Assembly (NCBI GenBank): GCA_932521035.1
Contig: OW051496.1
Span: 9,672,001 to 9,736,000, forward strand
Reading direction: 5' to 3'
Source of the DNA: Oscheius dolichura
Taxonomy: Eukaryota; Nematoda; Chromadorea; Rhabditida; Rhabditidae
Length of the DNA: 64,000 bases
Shown here: positions 44,640-64,000 of the stretch, in pieces
Layout of the letters: each line of letters starts with the position of its first letter
Position numbering within the stretch: the first letter of the stretch is position 1
Position numbers and translations under genes: made by a program
The notes under the pieces: generated by a model
Told to the model about the DNA's origin: nothing
Seen by the model: only the letters and a program-made list of their open reading frames with translations
Database searches by the model: none

Positions 44640-45824
44640 GTCAATGGATGATTGAGTGTGCCCACCAGGCTCGTGCGATGGTGCATCGACTTACATTCTA
44701 AAAGACAACAGTAAAAGGCAATAAAAGTTTTATACTGAGTTTTTCCTTTTCTTTTCTCAGTGCCCTTTGGGTTCTAGCGATAATTCTTCGTCGATATTTC
44801 CACTATCCTCCGGCCAGGCGGGCCGCTCTGATGAACCCCGTTCCATCCTCCCTCTTTCCCCTATTTTCGAGAGATTTTCCGGTAAACCGTTAGACAGGAA
44901 ATTTGGCTAGTCTTGGCGGAGTTTGGACTGATTTTGACAACGGACCTTCTGACAGGTGAAGAAGGGCTTCTATTTTCCCATTCCGGCACGAGTTACCCAC
45001 AATATTTTCTCTAGGCCGGATCAACCATAGAAAGGAGATAGAAAAATACCAGAAGACAAATTTTTTTTGTGTCCCTCCTGGCCGTCCACCAGAAGATTTT
45101 CCATCGTGGTCGCTCTCCTGCCTGTTGTGAAATGAGCAAGCCTCTCCACCAGACCTTTTCTTACCGTGGCAACTCTTCTATGTTTCCCTTTTTGTCCTGC
45201 TTGTTAATTTGCTTGTTCTAATTGCATGATGTGGTCTCCTCTTCCGGTAGGACGCGTCCATGTCCCCCTGTTAATCTTCTTTTCGCCATCCTCGCTGTTA
45301 TATTATCCCCTACACGATGTCTTTTATATTTTTATTCAATAAATATACATAACATAGTAAGATATAAAAAGAAATAAACAGAGAAATAAGTAGGACGGGA
45401 TTGGCAATGAATAAACGACAAACGGACGGTACTCGAAAGTCACAAAATGCAAATACCCAGGAGGACTAGCACACAGGGGATAAGTGAAACGGAGGCGAAG
45501 AAAATATAAGAAGGAAACGAGAAGGAAGACACCTGATACATGACTACAGTATACGCCCAACGATAGGGGGACGGGAGGCCCGACTAATGGTATAATATAT
45601 TGCAATCCCCCCGCGGGGGGACCCGGCTAGCACCAAAAATAATAGAAATAAATATATATATACCGTAATCTTCGCTATTATGTATCCTACTGGGCTAATT
45701 ATAGGGTACCACCCGACCTGGGCCGGTCTCCTCCCAAAGAGGCGCGGACCCGGGAGGATGGCAGATTGGCCACATCAGGGAAAGAAAGGATTACAGTAAT
45801 ATGGTACCTGTAAGAAGACCATGA
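44640..45824. other. Convergent intergenic region
   Basis: 3' flanks of the orphan gene and pak-1. An AATAAA on the minus strand at 45336-45331 may end a long pak-1 3' UTR. I see no gene or recognised repeat. Confidence 0.35.
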
Positions 45825-50813
<4,989 letters not shown>

Positions 50814-53800
50814 GGCGGGACTCCGCGACTGAAAACAAAAAAGATAAGATGGGAAGAAGGGCGAGAAAAGGGGAAGGAGCAAAGAGGCCGAAAAGAGAGC
50901 AGAGAAAATGTATATAACAGGAGGAAGAAGAAGGAATGGGGAGAGGGGGCCCTGCCCAATTTGACATGCCCCCTCCCCCCGAGGAGGACTGGGAGGGGGT
51001 TCTTCTAATCGCATCTGCGCAAGGGAGCAGCACAAACCCGGATAATGACCTTGTTTACGACCGGGGGGTGGCTGGAACTAAGACAGGGGGCGTCTACCCC
51101 GACCCCCCCCCCCCCCCCCCCCCCCCCACCAAGATATAGGGCTTGTTGGCCATTTCCTGGGGAAGACAGCAGCCAGACATTAATATTCTAAACACCCGCT
51201 CTCTATCGTCCCTTGTCTCTTTGAATGGAGGAGCTGAAGAGCCCCATTTAGCACCCTGCTGAAAGAGAAAAGCTTCCCGAGCCGGATTTTGTTGTATACT
51301 ATATAAGGGAGCAAAATAATAGAGTTTTTAATTTTAAAATAATAATAACTTCTGGTAAATAAAGAAAAAGCATTGAATCATTGGAGATAAAGAGAGGGCA
51401 AGCTCTTTTTTCTTCCCTTTTGGAGGGCATTATAATGATAAGAGAAAGAAGAAAACGCTCAGAGAGAAATCAAACAAATAATCATTGATTCAGAACGGCT
51501 ATTTTTAGAATATTTTGAACAAAATTTGGTGGATATGAAACCTTACGGCTTCTTTAGGGTCACGATTCCGGTTTGGACTGATCTTGATCGAAATTCTTAT
51601 CGAATAATCGAAAAATTTAGAAAAGCTATCAAAATATCATACTTTTCTATTAGAATAATGTTACTCAGGCAGAAAAGGGAGCCGAATTCCGAAGTGCAAC
51701 GTTTTGTAAGGGAGGATCTGGTTTCTAGGCGAAACTGTCCATTTTTCACAATTTTCTGGCATTTTTAAATAGGAAATTGGACTTTATATGAGCTGTAGAT
51801 ATGAAAATAAGATTTATAAGGCCTCTTTGATTGTTAGAAATGATAAAGTGACGAAAGAGGAGAGATTTCATCCTCGCGATCGAAGGTCAAAGCGGATCGC
51901 ATTGGATTTCCACTTTTCCTTTGAAAAGTCGACCTTTACCCTCTTTCTGACTAATACTCAATTTTTGTCTCGATGAAAATCAAACAATCATCAAATTTTG
52001 ATAAAAATGAAATCGATCTCCGAATGAGTAATGCAATAGAAGAGGCGAGAAACGGACCATAAGGGCTGGAATTACAAATGAGACGCGGGGAGAAGAGAAA
52101 TATAGAATAAACATTGAAACATACGTTTTTAGCTTTAAAAATATTATAAAAATAGAATTTATAGATTCCTATAAATGAAAATGAAAAGATCATTTGATGT
52201 TTTTTTTCGGATGAATGCGTTCATATGATACGGCCATTTCCGTTGAAAAATATGCCTATTCGCGCACATAAAGGTTTCTCCCATTTTTAGTCATCAGAAA
52301 TAAAAGTCAGCTGACTAAATACATTCTAACCACGGCCAGCAGAAGGAAATCGTAAGAAATCGAGACAGCAGCTGGGTATTAGTGATGCGATAAGCGACGA
52401 CGTCTTGCAATGTATTCATCCGGAACCTCCACTGGGAAATGAGGCGCATTCGGGGCAAAAGAAGATATCGCCCCGTTGAAAGGCAAACATCCTTCTTGCC
52501 TCCTTCCTCCCCTTTTCCCTACCATGACGATAAAAAGGGGGATGAAAGGAGGAACATTTCGAAAGTAGGCGAACGAGAATTGGAAGCGGAAAACAATTCA
52601 ACATCTTGAGAATTGTCTCAAGTGGTTGAGGTGTTGATGGGAGCAGTGAATAAAAGAATAATTGCACTTGGAGAGGGGTGGTTTGTTTTTTTTGGACGAA
52701 AATTGCCGAATCATCGGATTTTGGACTTTTTCAACTGTTTTCTTCTCAATAATGTTCTTTTTGGACCTCAAATCACGTGATTAGAACTAAAATCGATCTA
52801 AAACATGAAAAGGAATCAAGTGCTTTCGATCTGGAAATGCTGCTTTCAATTGTTTGGCAACAAATGTGAATAAACTCATTGGCAATCGATATCAGTTGAA
52901 AAATATGCGATTTTATAGATTTCATAAATCAAATTCAATAAAATTTGCATATAAAAATGAAGAAAAGGCATTGAGAATATGAAGTAATAGAAGAAATGAT
53001 CGTTTTGCTTATCGAACATCAATGCTATGAAATTAGGTGACTAACACCGGAATGACTAATAACTCCGCGTATGTATCCAAACAGCTGCAGGGATTTTCTA
53101 TGACAAATGTGTTTCTTTCCTTTTCGAAAATGAGAAAATTACATAGAAAAATTAAATTTACTTGAACAAAGAAGATGTGTATTGTAGTTTAGATGTAACC
53201 CAGACGGAGAACGAGAGAAGAGAGGCAGTCTAGTCTTTGAGATAAGATCTGCGGTGTCAGTGCACAGAGGAACGCCTCTATAGAGAGAACTTGAGAGAAA
53301 GACAACGGCGGGGACAAGGGAGTAATCGAAACCGTTGTGTTCATTTTTCAGGGTCAGCAAAAAATCTGGTGAAAAGAACTTTAGAAAAGTATAGCAAATG
53401 GGGAGAACAGGGCAATTAGGGGGCCGAAATGAGCGGCCGGGTGGAACGATGGAAACAAGCGCTAGACAGCGAGTAAAAAAATGCTCAACAGCCGGAAACA
53501 GGTCCACGAGCAGCAGCAGATAACTTTCAGGTTTCGAGAGTGTGAGTGAGTGAAAGAAAGTGCAAACAATCAATATGAGAAGAGGGATTAGGAGAGACGG
53601 GGACCGTTTAGGGTTGACCCTACACCGCTCTTGGAAGACTGGGAGAGAGAGCGAGAGGAGACGGCTGTTGTTTAGATGTGGAAGGAAAGGGATGGCTGCT
53701 GACAGACGACAGCGGGGGTGGAGAGAGAAAACTGATGCTAATTTTCGGACACAAGATGTCAAAATAGCCAAAAGGCAAAAGAAAAGAGACGAGACGGGAA

Positions 53801-54911
53801 TAGGAAGAAGAAAAAAATTAGAAAAAGGTGGTTGCGAGTTTACACACGCGAGACAGGAGGAGGGGGAACACACTGTGAACGTTATCAATCAATAAGTTAG
53901 ATGGTGACACACGCTGCTTACACTTGTGCGGCGGCTGGTCAATTGCAACAGGCTGTTAATGACCACATGTAGCCAGATGAACCACCGCGATGAGGCTAAA
54001 AAAACTTGCATGCTGCTGTGGGCAGCTGTCTAAACTGGTACAACGAAAAAGTTGTTCGCATGTCATTATTTTTGGTCACGCATTCTCGAAAGGCTAGTTC
54101 TAATTCTTTTTGCAGAAAACCAGTTGAAAAACTTGTTGTAGTTGTAAATGAATTCGATAAAGTACAACATTCCAGCGAATCTTGGACATTTCCTGGTGAC
54201 GTCAATAGCGCGGAAGAAAAAAAGTTCGTAAAGATTGATGTGATCCGATCAACTGACAGGCAGTTCTTTCAGTTTATGAGGGATTAGTCAATTTCTGCGG
54301 CTAAATTATCCAGAAAGAACGTTTCCAATATCAAAGAATATAAAAGGTTTAGTGGAAACGCGGTGAAGAACGGCGACACAACGTATGGCCAACAATGACC
54401 GGTTGATTAATCAATAGTCGCTTTTGGGTCGGGACAATATCATGGGCAACTCGGAGACTATCGCACACCCACTCTCTGAAGCGCTGACGCATTAATCACA
54501 TTCGACAAGGCCACCACCGGTATTGCGGTGAAAAGTCGCTACGGCCTGTCTGATATCCAGATATTGATAGTGAAACACGATAGGCAGAAGAACAACGACA
54601 AGCTCTGTCGAAATGGACAGCAAAAGAAGTCAGGCTCCCATATTTTTGTTCTTTGATATCAATAAAAATTAGCCGTCTCATATTTTGGGTAAATTTTGAA
54701 GGATGAAAAAAATAAAACCTCCAGTCGACTATAAGTCATCAAGTCAGAACTAATTACGACCGAGAAGATGATCACACGGAAATGCTAGAACAGCTGGTTC
54801 TCGTTCCGAGACCAATGTAGAGTCAAGAAGAACTATGGAACACTTGGGCGATACAAAAATAACACTAAAGTAAAGAAAAGAATGTTTATAAAATTGATAA
54901 AATGAACAAAG
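50814..54911. other. 4-kb gene-poor region upstream of pak-1
   Basis: No gene that I can support. Contains a poly(C) tract at 51103-51127, AT-rich DNA to about 53.1 kb, and a plus-strand purine-rich stretch at 53.5-53.9 kb that creates a long spurious antisense ORF. An open frame at 54006-54287 has no recognisable features. The proximal part is presumably the pak-1 promoter and 5' UTR. Confidence 0.4.
51103..51127. repeat. 25-nt uninterrupted C tract
   Basis: A run of 25 C on the plus strand (poly-G on the minus strand), 290 bp upstream of the pak-1 start exon. Such runs can form G-quadruplexes. The exact length may be affected by sequencing. Confidence 0.9.
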
Positions 54912-55485
54912 TTACTCGTATACCCATTTGTTGATTTGGTCACTCTTGTAGTCGTTGATCTCTTCGGGCTTGAACCAGTGAGCGATCTCCCGATTGGCCG
55001 AGTCGACAGAATCGGATCCGTGGCAAATGTTGCGGCCAGTCTGGATGCAGTAGTCTCCACGAATAGTTCCTGGTGCAGAAGAAAGAGGATTTGTCGCTCC
55101 TAGCATTACGCGTCCCTGCTTGACGGCGTCGAGTCCCTCCCAGACCATGGCGGCAACAGGCCCGGATCCCATGTAGCTGATCAGGGAAGGGAAGAATGGC
55201 TTGTCCTTCAGATCCTGGTAGTGTACCTAAAATAAATTGATTAGAACAATACAAAGCTTAGAACAAACCTCCAGATGGGTCTTCGAAGCCGTGATCATCT
55301 TGAGGGCGACAAGCTTGTATCCACGCTTCTCAAATCGGGCAATGATGTCTCCGACGAGTCCACTGAAAATAAGAAGTCAATAAGATCTGCAGAGTAAAAT
55401 TGCTCAAAGAAACAATAAAACGAACTCACCGCTGCACTCCATCGGGCTTGATAGCGATGAAAGTTCTTTCCTTGTTGGCTGCCAT
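54912..55485 (-). CDS. ndk-1: Nucleoside diphosphate kinase (154 aa, 3 exons)
   Basis: Transfers the gamma-phosphate from ATP to nucleoside diphosphates through a phosphohistidine; NM23/group I type, cytosolic hexamer in the family. Exons: 55485-55430, 55362-55269, 55226-54912; total 465 nt. Starts [20 protein letters not shown]. Active-site motif [20 protein letters not shown] with the catalytic His, plus [10 protein letters not shown] and the conserved C-terminal WVYE. Length is normal for the family. A TTTCAG acceptor ends 2 nt before the ATG, so the mRNA is probably trans-spliced or has a 5' UTR intron. Divergent from ama-1, with 450 bp between the start codons. Confidence 0.97.
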
Positions 55486-55935
55486 ACCTGAAACAGAGAG
55501 ATGAATCAAGTGAAAGTGCAACACAACTGAGAAGAACGAGGTGAAGCACCACACAAAAACGGACAAATAAAACGCAGCTCATCTCGAGCAAAACAACCCG
55601 ACAAATTGCCAAGTTTGAGTGAAGAAAGAAAAAATGCGCGGAATTGTAGGCGTGGCCTGGTCGTGGCGGGAGACGCGCGGCAAAACTACGCCCGATTCGT
55701 TCCGCTGTTGTGAAATCGCATTTTCGCATTCTGCTGGGTTGCTGTGGTGAACATCTGTTCCAAGTAATTTTTTTCAACTAAAAACGTTGAAATCGTATAC
55801 AAAACGAGTGGAATAATGCATTTTATGCAGTAGAACAAGAAAACTATAGACGCATTACGTTTGCACGATAGAATCTCTCTTATTGTTGCTTGTTTTTCGA
55901 TACTAATATTTATTATTTCAGAGCTTCCTTTCAGT
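55486..55935. promoter_or_regulatory. Divergent ndk-1/ama-1 promoter region
   Basis: The 450 bp between the two start codons must hold both 5' ends. Each gene has a splice acceptor immediately before its ATG (55488 on minus, 55934 on plus). No TATA element is obvious, as expected for housekeeping genes. Confidence 0.6.
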
Positions 55936-62828
<6,893 letters not shown>

Positions 62829-64000
62829 GGAAGGATATTTACCGGTTTTAAAGAATATTTTTCTATACGCTTTTATTTTCATTCTCGATATTGTTGTATC
62901 TAAACGAGTAGCGCCATTTGGTATTATGTTCTTCTTTCCCTGTTAGTTTTGACATTACTACATATAAATATATCTCCCTTTACTTTTTGTTATACTTCTC
63001 TCCTCAAAATAACTCAAACCAGCTGATTGCTCTTCTCGCACAGCCACATTACTTCTTCAACCTTTTCCTTTTATTTGTCTTCGTGGACCAGCCGGCCCTG
63101 GCAGACTGTCGCCCGCTTGTGCAACATATGTACACACTTCCGCAATCTCCCTCCCTCATTTTTTTCCTTTCTCATTGAATTTTTTCGCCATTCTGGCAGG
63201 CAAATTGCTGTTTACTCATCGCTACTCAGCAGTCTAAACATCCAATTTCCAAATGGGGGAAGTCACACGGGGCTTATCTTTATCCCTCGGTTGCCAAGGT
63301 GACCCGACTCGACTCTCGTCTCACCGACAGACAAAGCTATTCCTGGCAGCACTCCACGTGAACCACCTAGCCATTATAGTGAGTTATTACTCGCAATTTG
63401 ATTGACACTCGCCTCAGATTGACATTTAATTCACTGGAGGTCAACTTTTTTCTTGTGGGCATGTGAAAATTTCAGTCAGCAGTTATTCACGTGCTCTTAT
63501 TTCCCATAAAACCGGAAAATGCTCGCTCTCTCTACTATTTCCTACTTGTTATTGAGATTTTTGGCTGAGATAGTGTTCTAGTTGGGGTAGAGGCACGATA
63601 TTTATGGCACTTTCAGTTTTTCTGGTGAAATACACTTTTACATAGATTTTTTGTATTCCTTTTTCAATAAAACACATTGCATCAGGTATTTATTACCTGG
63701 ATATACCTTAAAAAATGTTTAGAAACAATAGCAATAAAAAAAATAAGTTACCAGTTTTAGAAGGTGGCATATGGCTCATAGATCGCTGTTGCTCTTCATT
63801 TCTTGGTTAGATAACTTCTTTTAGAATTCCTTTTTTGAATCCTTTTCAATAAAATCAAACAGCATGACATTTCTTCCCTTTTCAACGAGTGCAAGTTATA
63901 CGACGACGGGAGTGAGCGAACAATTAGTGCACCCGATCACATGCTACTGGGAAAGAGACCGTTTTGAGTAGAAACCTGTCTACTTCCTCATTTCTTTCTC
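62829..64000. other. 3' flank of ama-1
   Basis: No gene that I can support. Two AATAAA sequences on the plus strand (63664-63669 and 63847-63852) lie far from the stop and may belong to another transcript. AT-rich from 63.6 kb. Confidence 0.35.

Noticed and set aside
51071-51139. Pro-rich C-terminus of a plus-strand ORF (51.0 kb)
   Set aside because: The prolines are only translation of the poly(C) tract.
53139-53888. 249-codon minus-strand ORF
   Set aside because: It mirrors a purine-rich plus strand, is Leu/Ser/Phe/Pro-rich without domains, and has no splice or start context. Long open frames arise easily opposite purine tracts.
54006-54287. 93-codon plus-strand ORF
   Set aside because: It is open, but no signal, domain or convincing partner exon was found in this gene-poor region; left out of the gene list.

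Overview
The window is nuclear DNA of a nematode. Evidence: all large genes are intron-rich with canonical GT-AG introns ending in TTTCAG or TTTTTAG; several start codons lie 1-15 nt after a splice acceptor, as expected for spliced-leader trans-splicing; and the gene families are typical of worms (EB-module protein, MEC-4/UNC-8-type degenerin, thaumatin-like pair, PAK-1, AMA-1). I cannot name the species. Exon boundaries below were joined by hand. For each complete gene model the exon lengths sum to a multiple of three and phases agree at every junction.

Layout. 0.4-11.9 kb (minus): one secreted EB-module protein of about 2,410 residues in 23 exons, including a single 4.18-kb exon. 11.9-16.6 kb: no gene seen, only repeats and promoter-like sequence. 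16.6-19.5 kb (minus): two tandem thaumatin-like genes of 254 residues each, separated by a tRNA-Glu pseudogene with a 13-nt internal deletion. 21.1-21.9 kb (minus): a small secreted orphan protein. 23.0-34.3 kb (plus): a degenerin (DEG/ENaC channel) with two alternative N-termini, each supplying its own first transmembrane segment. 34.7-38.4 kb (minus): three small unrecognised genes. 39.0-39.7 kb (plus): a truncated, frame-broken MBOAT acyltransferase. 40.3-43.2 kb: a fold-back repeat, an array of five short hairpins and a decayed Kolobok-like transposase. 43.5-44.6 kb (plus): an orphan gene. 45.8-50.8 kb (minus): p21-activated kinase PAK-1. 50.8-54.9 kb: gene-poor, with a 25-nt C tract. 54.9-55.5 kb (minus): nucleoside diphosphate kinase. 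55.9-62.8 kb (plus): RNA polymerase II largest subunit with its heptad-repeat tail, 33 exons. 62.8-64.0 kb: 3' flank.

The least explained signal is a family of roughly 80-125 bp palindromic hairpin elements with termini resembling CACCCGTAAAGTCTCGGCAG. At least twelve two-armed copies and two solo ends lie in introns and intergenic DNA, concentrated in the degenerin and pak-1 loci. They look like MITEs, but no transposase with matching ends is visible. Other repeat families (a REP2 fold-back, short GAAGCGA hairpins, tRNA-like SINE fragments) share the same non-coding space.

The genes show no sign of acting in one pathway. The only suggestive couplings are the divergent ndk-1/ama-1 promoter region of about 450 bp and the shared upstream GATA-type sites of the two thaumatin genes.
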